Source of the DNA: SG-bin9 sp049323835
GTDB taxonomy: Bacteria; Pseudomonadota; Alphaproteobacteria; Rhizobiales; Xanthobacteraceae
Reading direction: 5' to 3'
DNA length: 64,000 bases
NCBI GenBank assembly: GCA_049323835.1
Contig: JBMOOJ010000076.1
Coordinates: forward strand, 48,523-112,522
The translations under genes and the position numbers were made by a program. Positions 1 through 8,411 of this stretch are shown here, piece by piece. Every line of letters starts with the position of its first letter. The stretch's first letter is position 1. The notes under the pieces were generated by a model. That model was not told the origin of the DNA. It saw only the letters and a program-made list of their open reading frames with translations, and searched no databases.

Positions 1-25
1 CGGTAGCGCACGGCTCTCGACATAG
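1..25 (+). CDS. pstA: PstA phosphate permease, last codons only (partial)
   Basis: One reading frame runs from base 2 to a TAG at 23-25 and would encode a short tail ending ...GSARLST. A gene directly before pstB in the same direction is normally pstA, the second membrane subunit of the phosphate ABC importer. Only seven codons are visible, so identity rests on gene order, not on sequence. Confidence 0.35.
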
Positions 26-34
26 GTGTTGAAA

Positions 35-853
35 ATGAACAGTTTTACTCCAACGTTTGCGCATCAGAGTGCGGCGGCGCCGGCGGGTCAGGCCAACGCC
101 GTGAAGATCTCGGCCAGCAACGTGAACGTCTACTATGGGGAGAAGCGGGCGCTCTTCGACGTGTCAGTCAACATCCCCGAGAAGTCCGTGACGGCATTTA
201 TCGGTCCGTCGGGATGCGGCAAGTCGACGTTTCTCCGCTGCCTCAACCGCATGAACGATACGATTCCGATTTGCCGTGTCACAGGACGGATCGAACTCGA
301 CAACGAGGATGTGAACAGTCCCAGCGTCGACCCGGTGCATCTGCGCGCTCGCGTCGGCATGGTGTTTCAGAAGCCAAACCCGTTCCCGAAATCGATCTAC
401 GAGAACATCGCCTACGGACCGAAGATTCACGGTCTTGCCAACAACAAGACCGATCTCGATGAGATCGTCGAGACGAGCCTGAAGAAGGCCGGCCTTTTCA
501 ACGAGGTGAAGGATCGGCTGAACGACGCCGGAACCGGCTTGTCCGGCGGTCAGCAACAGCGCCTGTGCATTGCGCGGGCAATTGCGATCGGTCCGGAAGT
601 CATTCTGATGGACGAGCCGTGCTCGGCGCTTGACCCCATCGCGACGGCCAAGATCGAAGAGCTGATCGACGAACTGAGGTCGAACTTCACGATCATCATC
701 GTCACCCACTCGATGCAACAGGCGGCGCGCGTTTCTCAGAGGACTGCCTTCTTCCATCTGGGAGTTCTGGTCGAAGAAGGGGTGACTGACATGATCTTTA
801 CGACTCCAAAAGACAGCCGCACCCAAGATTACATCACGGGCCGCTTCGGCTGA
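35..853 (+). CDS. pstB: Phosphate ABC transporter ATP-binding protein PstB
   Basis: This 272-residue ATPase powers high-affinity phosphate import through the PstA/PstC permease at the inner membrane, and in many bacteria the complex also signals phosphate status to the PhoR/PhoB system. The Walker A motif GPSGCGKST lies at about residues 57-65, the ABC signature LSGGQQQR follows in the middle, then Walker B VILMDEP and the switch histidine in VTHS. The length is normal for the family. I chose the ATG at 35, with AGG at 24-26 as a weak ribosome site; an in-frame GTG at 26 is an alternative. It is followed after 19 bases by phoU and then phoB, the usual pst operon order. Confidence 0.95.
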   Translation: MNSFTPTFAHQSAAAPAGQANAVKISASNVNVYYGEKRALFDVSVNIPEKSVTAFIGPSGCGKSTFLRCLNRMNDTIPICRVTGRIELDNEDVNSPSVDPVHLRARVGMVFQKPNPFPKSIYENIAYGPKIHGLANNKTDLDEIVETSLKKAGLFNEVKDRLNDAGTGLSGGQQQRLCIARAIAIGPEVILMDEPCSALDPIATAKIEELIDELRSNFTIIIVTHSMQQAARVSQRTAFFHLGVLVEEGVTDMIFTTPKDSRTQDYITGRFG

Positions 854-872
854 CGCTACCGGCCCCAGGAGA

Positions 873-1595
873 ATGGAAATGGCTTTCGAACATACCGCCA
901 AGGCTTTCGATGTCGACCTTCAGGAACTGACCCGGCTGGTCGCTGAAATGGGCGGCCTCGCCGAGCGGCAGATCGTCGATGCGGTCGGTTCGCTGATCCG
1001 CCGCGACGCCGCGCTCGGTGCCCGCGTGGTCGCGGCCGACGCCGAGATCGACAGGCTGCAGCACAAGATCGAGGAACTCGCAGTGCTCACGATCGCTCGC
1101 CGGCAGCCGATGGCTGTCGACCTGCGGGAGATCGTTAGTTCGCTTCGCGTGGCGACCGATCTCGAGCGGATCGGCGATCTCGCCAAGAACATCGGCAAGC
1201 GTGTCTCTGCGATCGACAGCGATTTCCACCCGCTGAAGCTGATCCGCGGCCTCGAGCACATGACCGACCTCGTGCAGTCGCAGGTCAAGGCCGTGCTCGA
1301 CGCCTATGCTGCCCATGACGTGCCGGCCGCGATGACCGTGTGGAAGGGCGACGAGGAGGTCGACGCGATCTGTACCTCTTTGTTCCGGGAACTGCTGACC
1401 TATATGATGGAGGACCCGCGCAACATCGGATTCTGTATCCACCTGATGTTCTGCGCCAAGAACATCGAACGGATCGGCGATCACGCGACCAACATCGCGG
1501 AGACGGTGCTTTACATGGTCGAGGGCCAGCAGATGCTCGATCAGCGCCCGAAGGGCGACATGACCAACTTTGCCGCGGCGATGCCCGGAAACTGA
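873..1595 (+). CDS. phoU: Phosphate signalling regulator PhoU
   Basis: PhoU is a cytoplasmic all-helical protein that links the Pst transporter to the PhoR kinase and damps the phosphate-starvation response. The 240-residue product has the two repeated three-helix PhoU domains. Typical metal-binding-type segments appear twice, as DLERIGDLAKNI in the first half and NIERIGDHATNIAE in the second. An AGGAG box at 867-871 sits just before the ATG. It lies between pstB and phoB with short gaps, consistent with one transcript. Confidence 0.95.
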   Translation: MEMAFEHTAKAFDVDLQELTRLVAEMGGLAERQIVDAVGSLIRRDAALGARVVAADAEIDRLQHKIEELAVLTIARRQPMAVDLREIVSSLRVATDLERIGDLAKNIGKRVSAIDSDFHPLKLIRGLEHMTDLVQSQVKAVLDAYAAHDVPAAMTVWKGDEEVDAICTSLFRELLTYMMEDPRNIGFCIHLMFCAKNIERIGDHATNIAETVLYMVEGQQMLDQRPKGDMTNFAAAMPGN

Positions 1596-1609
1596 AGGTA
1601 GGTTGAACC

Positions 1610-2311
1610 ATGAGCGCCCGCATTATGGTTGTCGAGGACGAAGAGGCCCTGACAACGCTGTTGCGTTACAACCTGGACACCGAGGGCTACGAGGTCGAGA
1701 CGGTTTCACGCGGCGACGACGCCGATACGCGCCTGAAGGAGCGGATTCCGGATCTCGTTGTGCTCGACTGGATGCTGCCGGGCCTGTCCGGCATCGAACT
1801 GTGCCGCCGCCTGCGGGCACGGCCGGAAACGAAGCAGCTGCCGATCATCATGCTGACGGCCCGCGGCGAGGAGAGCGAGCGCGTGCGCGGGCTCGCCACC
1901 GGCGCGGACGACTACATCGTCAAGCCGTTCTCGGTGCCCGAACTGCTCGCCCGCGTGCGCGGCCTGCTGCGCCGGGCAAGCCCGGAGCGGCTCGCGACCA
2001 TTCTGTCGTATGGCGATATCGAGCTCGACCGCGACAAGCGCCGCGTGGCGCGCAGCGGCCGGGCGATCGACCTCGGTCCGACCGAGTACCGGCTGCTGGA
2101 GTTCTTCCTCGAGCATCCCGGCCGCGTCTTCAGCCGCGAGCAACTGCTCGACGGCGTGTGGGGCCGCGACATCTATATCGACGAACGCACGGTGGATGTG
2201 CATATCGGCCGCTTGAGAAAGCTTCTCAACGAGGGCGATGAGCCGGATCCGATCCGCACCGTGCGCGGTGCGGGGTATGCGCTCGACGACCGGTTTGAAA
2301 AGGCCGAATAG
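1610..2311 (+). CDS. phoB: Phosphate regulon response regulator PhoB
   Basis: PhoB is the DNA-binding response regulator of phosphate starvation. The 233-residue protein has an N-terminal receiver with acidic pocket residues near E9/D10, the phospho-acceptor D53 in VLDWMLPG and the lysine of DDYIVKPF. The C-terminal OmpR/PhoB winged helix ends in RTVRGAGYALD. It follows phoU by 14 bases. The cognate kinase phoR is not in the window; in related genomes it lies upstream of the pst genes. No Pho box is visible here because the operon promoter is outside the window. Confidence 0.95.
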   Translation: MSARIMVVEDEEALTTLLRYNLDTEGYEVETVSRGDDADTRLKERIPDLVVLDWMLPGLSGIELCRRLRARPETKQLPIIMLTARGEESERVRGLATGADDYIVKPFSVPELLARVRGLLRRASPERLATILSYGDIELDRDKRRVARSGRAIDLGPTEYRLLEFFLEHPGRVFSREQLLDGVWGRDIYIDERTVDVHIGRLRKLLNEGDEPDPIRTVRGAGYALDDRFEKAE

Positions 2312-2448
2312 GGCCAGTTTCCGTTTTCGAGGCGGCACCCGATCGACCGCCCAGGCATCCCGGGCTACCGGCACAGCGGCCTTTCGGGCCGGGGAACTGT
2401 TGGTTATGCTCCCGGCCCGCAAGGCGTTTCTGCCACGGGAAGCCGGCC

Positions 2449-3237
2449 ATGGATCAACTCACGACCCCTCGCGCAACCGACCGCAAGGCGGCCATCGATC
2501 GTCTGACGCAGCATCTGGCGGCGGCCGTCGACAGTGCGCATGTCGGCGCAGCGCCGTTCTATCATCTTCAGCTGAGCAACATTTTTCCCGAGGACATCTA
2601 TTCGGCGATGCTCGCCGCCATGCCGGTGGCCGAGGACTACCGGCCGATGCACGGGCGCAGCAAGAACGTCAATCAGACGCGGGTGAAAATCGATCTGTTC
2701 CCGGAATACATCCGCCATCTGCCGCCGGAGAAGCTGGCGGTGTGGCAGCAGGTCGGCGCCGCGCTGCGATCGGAACCGCTGAAGAACGCCTTCCGCAAGA
2801 TGCTGGCGCCGGCGCTGGAAAGGCGCTTCGGCAAGGATTTCCGCTCGGTCGGCATGTTCCCGATTCCGATCCTGACCCGCGATATTCCCGGTTACCTGAT
2901 CACGCCGCACACGGATACGCGCTGGAAGGGCATCACCGTCCAGCTCTACCTGCCGAAGGATGAATCGGCGACCGACATCGGCACGATCTTCCACGAGCGG
3001 CTGCCGGACGGCAGCATGCCGAAGACGAAACAGATGCGCTTTGCGCCGAACTCCGGCTACGCCTTCGCCGTCGGCGACGACACCTGGCACTCGGCCGATC
3101 CGGTCCACAACGGCGTCAAGACGCGCGACAGCATCCTCCTGACGTATTTCGTCGATCAGGGCCCGTTGCGTGTGCTGCGCAACCGCGGCAAGCGCATCGG
3201 CAACTTCATCCTGAACGAAGTGCGCAATTTGATCTGA
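2449..3237 (+). CDS. 2-oxoglutarate/Fe(II)-dependent oxygenase family protein
   Basis: The 262-residue protein carries the double-stranded beta-helix pattern of 2OG-Fe(II) oxygenases. An HxD pair in TPHTDTRWKG is at about H154/D156, a distal histidine at H214 or H220 in the WHSADPVH segment, and R226 may hold the 2-oxoglutarate carboxylate. Substrate is unknown; relatives hydroxylate proteins, lipids or small molecules. It lies 137 bases after phoB in the same direction. A separate promoter is possible, and co-regulation with the pst operon is only a suggestion. The C-terminal sequence ends close to an intergenic repeat. Confidence 0.75.
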   Translation: MDQLTTPRATDRKAAIDRLTQHLAAAVDSAHVGAAPFYHLQLSNIFPEDIYSAMLAAMPVAEDYRPMHGRSKNVNQTRVKIDLFPEYIRHLPPEKLAVWQQVGAALRSEPLKNAFRKMLAPALERRFGKDFRSVGMFPIPILTRDIPGYLITPHTDTRWKGITVQLYLPKDESATDIGTIFHERLPDGSMPKTKQMRFAPNSGYAFAVGDDTWHSADPVHNGVKTRDSILLTYFVDQGPLRVLRNRGKRIGNFILNEVRNLI

Positions 3238-3251
3238 TCAGGCTTCCATTG

Positions 3252-3382
3252 GTCGTCCCGGGCGAGCCAACGGGTCTCGCCTTCGGCGAGCCCGATGACA
3301 GTCTCTGCGAGACCCGGGACCCATGTTCCGCAGCTTATCGATAGTGCACAGTGTATGGGTCCCTGCTTCCGCAGGGACGACA
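3252..3382. repeat. Palindromic intergenic repeat
   Basis: The ends GTCGTCCC and GGGACGAC are inverted, and internal short hairpins (for example GGGTCTCGCC with GGCGAGCCC) fill the space. It separates the convergent oxygenase and CoA ligase genes, where it could fold as a transcription-ending hairpin for both strands. Confidence 0.6.
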
Positions 3383-3384
3383 GG

Positions 3385-4971
3385 CTACGTCCCCCGCAAT
3401 GTGCGCTTCATCACCTTGCCGTTGGCATTGCGCGGCAGGGGATCGGTGCCGAGCGCGAAGGTTTCCGGCACCTTGTAGTCGGACAGCCGCGCGGCGCACC
3501 ACGCTTTCAGGTCCTTTTCGCCGGTCGACCCGTCGCGGGTGACGACGACGGCGTGAACCCGCTCGCCGAGCACCGGACAGGGCCGCGCGATCACCGCACT
3601 CTCGGCAACGCCCGGGTGCCCGGCCAGCACCGACTCCACTTCCGCCGAATAGATCTTCAGCCCGCCGCGGTTGATCATGTCCTTCTTGCGGTCGAGCACG
3701 CGCACGAAATTCTGCTCGTCGATGGTGCCGAGATCGCCGGAGCGCCAGAAGCCGCCGATGAAGCTCTCGGCGGTGGCTTGCGGGTTGTTCCAGTAGCCCT
3801 TGATGACCGAGCCGCCGTGAATCCAGATTTCGCCGACCTCGCCGCGCGGTACTTCATGGCCGTACTCATCGGTGACGATGATGATCGCGCCAGGGCAGGC
3901 GAGGCCGACGCTGTCGATGTTCTGCGCGGTGAGGTCGCCCGGCATGATGGTGCTGGGCGAGGTGGTTTCGGTCGAGCCATAGGCGTTCATCAGTTTCAGG
4001 CCCGGCAGATGCTGCGCAAGCCGCTCGATGGTCGCGACCGGCATCGGCGCGCCGCCGTAGCCGCCGATCCGCCATGCGGAGAGGTTGAAATTCGCGAAAT
4101 CCGCCTGCAGCAGGCACAGATTGTACATCGCCGGCACCATCACCGTGTAGGTGACGCGCTCACGCGCCGCGACCTCGAGATAGTTTGCAGCCTTGAATTC
4201 CTTCTCGATCACCAGCGTCCCGGCACAGCGCGCCATGGTGGTGATGTTGGCGACGACGCCGGTGACATGCGCAAGCGGCACCACCGCGATCGAACGGTCC
4301 TGATGCGTGAGCTGCATGCAGGCTTCGTAAACCATCGACGAGTGGATGATGTTGCAGTGGGCGAGCATCGCACCCTTCGGCCGGCCGGTGGTGCCGGACG
4401 TGTAGAGGATCATCGCCGTGTCTTCCTCGACCGGATCGGCGGGCGGCGGGGTCTGCTGTGCGGCGAGCAGAGTCTCGAATGGAAGCGAACCAGCCGTCGC
4501 GCCTGTGGAGACGCGCACTTTCAGCTCGGGTATTTCGGCGGCATCGGGCAAACGGTCGGCGAGATTCTCCTCGTGATAGATCAGCTTCGCGCCGCAGTTG
4601 TTGAGCACGTAGGCGATCTCGGGCTTCTGCTGGCGGATGCTGAGCAGCACGCTGATGGCGCCGATGCGCGCGGCGGCAAACAACGTCAGCACGAATTCGA
4701 TGCGGTTGCCGAGAAGTAGCGCGACGCGGTCGCCGGCCTCGATCCCCTGCGCGGCAAGGCCGGCGGAAATCGCGGTGGCGTCGCGGACCACCTCGCGCCA
4801 GGTCATGCGGCGGTCGCCGCAGACCAGCGCTTCGCCGTCCGGATGCCGCGCTTCGGCCTCCGTCACCATCTGCCAGATGTGTTTCGGACGGCTGGCGAAG
4901 GCGGGGATCACCCGGTCGCCAAAGCGGCCCTCAAGTCGCATGTCGGGGAGGGGAATTCGCGACCAATCCAT
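3385..4971 (-). CDS. Class I adenylate-forming acyl/aryl-CoA ligase
   Basis: This 528-residue enzyme should activate a carboxylic acid to an acyl-AMP and then an acyl-CoA in the cytoplasm. The AMP-binding motif YTSGTTGRPKG lies near the middle, the NAYGSTETTS motif follows, then the hinge aspartate/arginine region SGDLGTIDEQ and the catalytic C-terminal lysine in NANGKVMKRTL. An upstream GAGG supports the ATG at 4971. It starts 30 bases after livF in the same direction, so it is probably the last gene of the importer operon and activates the imported acid. The best guess is a fatty or aromatic acid; the sequence alone does not fix the substrate. The last codons run close to a palindromic repeat. 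Confidence 0.9.
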   Translation of the reverse strand: MDWSRIPLPDMRLEGRFGDRVIPAFASRPKHIWQMVTEAEARHPDGEALVCGDRRMTWREVVRDATAISAGLAAQGIEAGDRVALLLGNRIEFVLTLFAAARIGAISVLLSIRQQKPEIAYVLNNCGAKLIYHEENLADRLPDAAEIPELKVRVSTGATAGSLPFETLLAAQQTPPPADPVEEDTAMILYTSGTTGRPKGAMLAHCNIIHSSMVYEACMQLTHQDRSIAVVPLAHVTGVVANITTMARCAGTLVIEKEFKAANYLEVAARERVTYTVMVPAMYNLCLLQADFANFNLSAWRIGGYGGAPMPVATIERLAQHLPGLKLMNAYGSTETTSPSTIMPGDLTAQNIDSVGLACPGAIIIVTDEYGHEVPRGEVGEIWIHGGSVIKGYWNNPQATAESFIGGFWRSGDLGTIDEQNFVRVLDRKKDMINRGGLKIYSAEVESVLAGHPGVAESAVIARPCPVLGERVHAVVVTRDGSTGEKDLKAWCAARLSDYKVPETFALGTDPLPRNANGKVMKRTLRGT

Positions 4972-5001
4972 AGCCGCCTCGTTTCTTGGTTGTTGCGCTC
5001 G

Positions 5002-5661
5002 TTAATGCGCCAGATTGGCGCCGCGCTCGATGGTGAATTCCAGATCGAACAGGGTATGGGAGTGGTTCATATCGGATTGCGAGATGAGGACCGTCAAGTC
5101 CTTGCCGCGCAACGACGCCAGCACCTCGGACAAACGCTCGGACAAAGCCGGGGCGATGCCCTCGAACGGCTCATCGAGCAGGAGACATTTGCTGCCGATG
5201 GCGAGCGCGCGGCCGAGCGCGACCAGCTTCTGCTGGCCGCCGCTGAGCAGCAGCGCCTTGCGGTCGCGCATCTCGGTCAGTTCGCGGATCACCTCGTAGA
5301 CGAAATCGAGGCGCGCCTTCCTGTCGATGCCGGTCGCCACCCAGAGCGGCAGCATCACGTTCTCCTCGACGGTGAGCTGCGGAATGAGACCACGATCCTC
5401 GGGCATGTAGCCGATGCCGAGCCCCGCCCGCGCATGGCGCGGGAAGGCGGACAAATCCTGTCCCTCGAAATGGATTGCGCCGCGCTTCGGCGTCAGGTGT
5501 CCCATGATCGAGCGCATCAGCGTTGTCTTGCCAGCTCCGTTGCGGCCGACGAGGCTGATCATGCTGCCCTTCGGCGCACGCAGGCTGAAACCTCGCAGCG
5601 CCGGCATCGACTGAATCTCGACGTTGACGTCGGTGATCTCGAGCAGGACAGGAGCCGTCAT
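5002..5661 (-). CDS. livF: Branched-chain amino acid-type ABC transporter ATPase LivF
   Basis: A 219-residue ABC ATPase with Walker A GRNGAGKTT, signature LLSGGQQKL and Walker B LLLDEPFEGIAP. It forms the cytoplasmic motor with LivG. The true start is the ATG at 5661, which overlaps the livG stop by four bases; the longer open frame upstream is only a shadow of livG. The DEPFEGIAP form differs slightly from the common DEPSLGLAP and is frequent in importers for substrates other than leucine. The CoA ligase follows 30 bases downstream. Confidence 0.93.
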   Translation of the reverse strand: MTAPVLLEITDVNVEIQSMPALRGFSLRAPKGSMISLVGRNGAGKTTLMRSIMGHLTPKRGAIHFEGQDLSAFPRHARAGLGIGYMPEDRGLIPQLTVEENVMLPLWVATGIDRKARLDFVYEVIRELTEMRDRKALLLSGGQQKLVALGRALAIGSKCLLLDEPFEGIAPALSERLSEVLASLRGKDLTVLISQSDMNHSHTLFDLEFTIERGANLAH

Positions 5662-6407
5662 CGCGCGCCTCCGGTCACGAAGCGGCGCACGTCGTTGTCG
5701 TTCAGCACCGCATCGGGGGCGCCATCGGCGAGAATGCGGCCGCTGTAGAAGGCGAGCACGCGGTCGGCGTAACGGGTGACGATATCCATGTCGTGCTCGA
5801 CGAAGACGATGGTGCCGGCTTCCTGCGTCACCGCATGAATGACGCGGTCCATGGTGCCGAACTTCTCTTCTGCCGAAACGCCGGAGGTGGGCTCGTCCAG
5901 CAGCAGAAGGTGCGGCCGCCGCGCCATCGCCATGGCAATGTCGACGAGCTTGCGCACGCCGCCGGCGAGTTCGGAAACCGGCCGGTCGGCATAGGCGCCG
6001 AGCCCCAGGCGGTCGAGCAGCGCCAGCGCCTTCTCGCGGCGGCCGTCGGCGTCGGCGGGCGCGGTGAACGACAGCGCCCCTGTGCCGGCGCCCGAAATCG
6101 CGACGATGACGTTCTCGGCGGCGGTGAGCTCGATGAAGAGTTGCGGGATCTGGAACGAGCGCGAGATGCCGAGCTTCGCGACATCGCGCGGCGACTGCTT
6201 GCCGATGGCGCGGCCTTCGAGCTCGATCGAACCGGAGTCGGGTTTCAGATAGCCGGTGACGAGATTGACGAACGTCGTCTTGCCTGCGCCGTTCGAGCCG
6301 ATGAGGCTGACCTTCTGCCCCGGCGGAATCGAAATGTTGAGGTTGTCGGCCGCGACGACTGCGCCGAAGCGCTTGTTCAATCCCTGGACTGCGAGAACCG
6401 GCGTCAT
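5658..6407 (-). CDS. livG: Branched-chain amino acid-type ABC transporter ATPase LivG
   Basis: A 249-residue ABC ATPase with Walker A GSNGAGKTT and Walker B LLLLDEPTSGVS. The signature reads LAGGVRKL instead of the usual LSGGQQ, as is common in this LivG group. The ATG at 6407 overlaps the livM stop by four bases, giving translational coupling. The extra N-terminal residues in the longest open frame are out-of-family and belong to livM in another frame. Confidence 0.93.
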   Translation of the reverse strand: MTPVLAVQGLNKRFGAVVAADNLNISIPPGQKVSLIGSNGAGKTTFVNLVTGYLKPDSGSIELEGRAIGKQSPRDVAKLGISRSFQIPQLFIELTAAENVIVAISGAGTGALSFTAPADADGRREKALALLDRLGLGAYADRPVSELAGGVRKLVDIAMAMARRPHLLLLDEPTSGVSAEEKFGTMDRVIHAVTQEAGTIVFVEHDMDIVTRYADRVLAFYSGRILADGAPDAVLNDNDVRRFVTGGAR

Positions 6408-7396
6408 TCGGCAGGCTCCGTCGCGGCCGCGCCCGGCGCCGGTGCATCCGGCTCCTTGCCTTTGCGGCTGGCACTGGTCCAGAGCGATCCGATGCCGCGC
6501 GGCAGGAACAGGATGACCGCGAGCAGGAACGCGCCGAGCACCAGCTGCCATGTATTCGGCAGATAGAGATTGGAGAACGAGCGGACCAGTTCCAGCGCCA
6601 GCGACGCTACGAACACCGCGGCGACGCTCTGGTACCCGGCGAGGATCGCGACGAACACGAACTCGCCGGATGTTGTCCAGTAAGCGAATTGCGGATCGAT
6701 ATGCCGCTGCGCCATCAGGCTTAACGCGCCGCTGGCGCCGGCGAAGACTGCGGCGATCACAAAGTTGATGGTGACGATGCGCTTGGCCGAAATGCCGAGA
6801 TACTCGACGCGCAGGTTGTTGGCGCGGACGGCCAGCGACATCAGTCCGAGCTCGGAGCGGAAGTAAATCGTGGCGGCGACACCGGCGAGCCCGGTCGCGA
6901 TCACCGATACGGCGTAGAGCATGAAGTCGGCCTCGCGCGGATCAGTGAATACGGTGCCGAACAGGCTCGGACGCACGACGTTGAAACCGTCGGAGCCGCC
7001 GAGTGCGGTGGTCTTCACCAGCGCACCATAGAACACCATCGACAGCGCGAGCGTCAGCATGCCGAAGAAGATGCCGGTGTAGCGGGCGATCAGGGGCCCG
7101 ATGATCAGGCCGAGGATGCCGCTGCACACCGCGCCGATGACGACCTGAGCGACCGCATCGGTGAGGCCGAAGCTGTTGGCGATCAGCGCGACGCCGTAAC
7201 CGCCGGCGGCGTAGAACAGGCCCTGGCCGAAGGAGACGTTGCCGGTGCGCGCCAGTACGACGATGCCGAGCGCGATCAGCGAGTTTGAGGCGGCGACAGT
7301 GGCCAGCGACAGCGTCCACGCCGGCAGGATGCGGCCGAGCAGCACGAACGCCAGCACAATGCCGAGCATGCCGAGAGGATGAGACAGCAGCTTCAT
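6404..7396 (-). CDS. livM: Branched-chain amino acid-type ABC transporter permease LivM
   Basis: A 330-residue inner-membrane permease with about eight to ten hydrophobic segments and the LivM-type cytoplasmic coupling region around AVRANNLRVEYLGIS. It pairs with LivH to form the translocation channel. Its ATG at 7396 overlaps the livH stop by one base. The last 25 residues are polar and Ala/Pro rich. Confidence 0.92.
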   Translation of the reverse strand: MKLLSHPLGMLGIVLAFVLLGRILPAWTLSLATVAASNSLIALGIVVLARTGNVSFGQGLFYAAGGYGVALIANSFGLTDAVAQVVIGAVCSGILGLIIGPLIARYTGIFFGMLTLALSMVFYGALVKTTALGGSDGFNVVRPSLFGTVFTDPREADFMLYAVSVIATGLAGVAATIYFRSELGLMSLAVRANNLRVEYLGISAKRIVTINFVIAAVFAGASGALSLMAQRHIDPQFAYWTTSGEFVFVAILAGYQSVAAVFVASLALELVRSFSNLYLPNTWQLVLGAFLLAVILFLPRGIGSLWTSASRKGKEPDAPAPGAAATEPAE

Positions 7397-8292
7397 CAGA
7401 TGCGCCTCGCCGTCTCTCGCTGGAACAGGCCCTCGGGCCGAAACAGAAGCACGCCCGCCATGATCAGGTAGATGACGAACAGTTCGCCTTGCGGAAACAG
7501 ATGCACCGACGTTGCGCGCGCGAGCCCCACCAGGATCGCGCCAATCGCCGCGCCTTCGACGCTGCCGAGCCCGCCGATCACGACGATGGCGAAGCTCAGG
7601 ATGATGACGTCCGACGCCAGACCGGGCTGCACCGAGATCTTCGGCGCGGTTAGCGCGCCGGCAAAGGCCGCGAGCATCAGGCCGAACGCAAAGGCGAAGG
7701 CATAGATGCGGTTGACCTTCACGCCCATGCTGGCGCTCACCTCCGCATTGTGAATGACCGCGGAAACGATCTTGCCGGTGATGGTCCGGTTCAGGCCATA
7801 CCAGACCGCAAGACCGCTCGCGATCGCGACCGGGATCAGCACCAGGTCGTAACCGACGTAGAACAGCCGGCCGAGCGAGACGTTGCCGAACAGCTCATAG
7901 GGCTGGGTCGCGAGGATCGGATTGACGCCCCAGATCAGCTTGGTGATGTCTTCCAGCAGCAGGAACACCGCGTAGGTGACGAGCAGCAGCACCACCTCAT
8001 CGCGGCCGTAGAACATCTTCAGCACGCCGCGTTCGAGCACAACGCCGACCGCGAGCGCGACGCACGCGGCCGCCAGCAGCATCGCTGCAAAACTCAGCGC
8101 GGGCGGCAATCCCTTCGCCGCGAACAGCGCAACCACGGTTGCGGCAATGTACGCGCCGAGCGCGTAGAATCCGCCATGCGCGATATTGAGGATCTTCAGC
8201 ACGCCGAACACGAGGGTCAAACCCAGCGCGACGACGAACAGCCAGGACGCCTCGATCAGTCCGTCGATGACGATGGTGAGGAACAAGTTCAT
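7396..8292 (-). CDS. livH: Branched-chain amino acid-type ABC transporter permease LivH
   Basis: A 298-residue hydrophobic permease. The N-terminus carries the family features LGLTLVFGVLKILNIAHGG. About eight membrane helices are visible and the region near GGLGSVEGAAIGAILVG matches the coupling loop of LivH. The upstream gap to livK is 119 bases; the substrate-binding protein gene is first in the operon. Confidence 0.92.
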   Translation of the reverse strand: MNLFLTIVIDGLIEASWLFVVALGLTLVFGVLKILNIAHGGFYALGAYIAATVVALFAAKGLPPALSFAAMLLAAACVALAVGVVLERGVLKMFYGRDEVVLLLVTYAVFLLLEDITKLIWGVNPILATQPYELFGNVSLGRLFYVGYDLVLIPVAIASGLAVWYGLNRTITGKIVSAVIHNAEVSASMGVKVNRIYAFAFAFGLMLAAFAGALTAPKISVQPGLASDVIILSFAIVVIGGLGSVEGAAIGAILVGLARATSVHLFPQGELFVIYLIMAGVLLFRPEGLFQRETARRI

Positions 8293-8411
8293 GGAGTCGG
8301 TTTGCGCCCGCTTCTGTCACATGATGGGTGGCGTCATTCTGGTGAAATGACAACACGCGAAGAGAAGGCGGCGCGTTGATCGCGCGCCGCCCGCACGAGA
8401 TCAGCCCGGGA

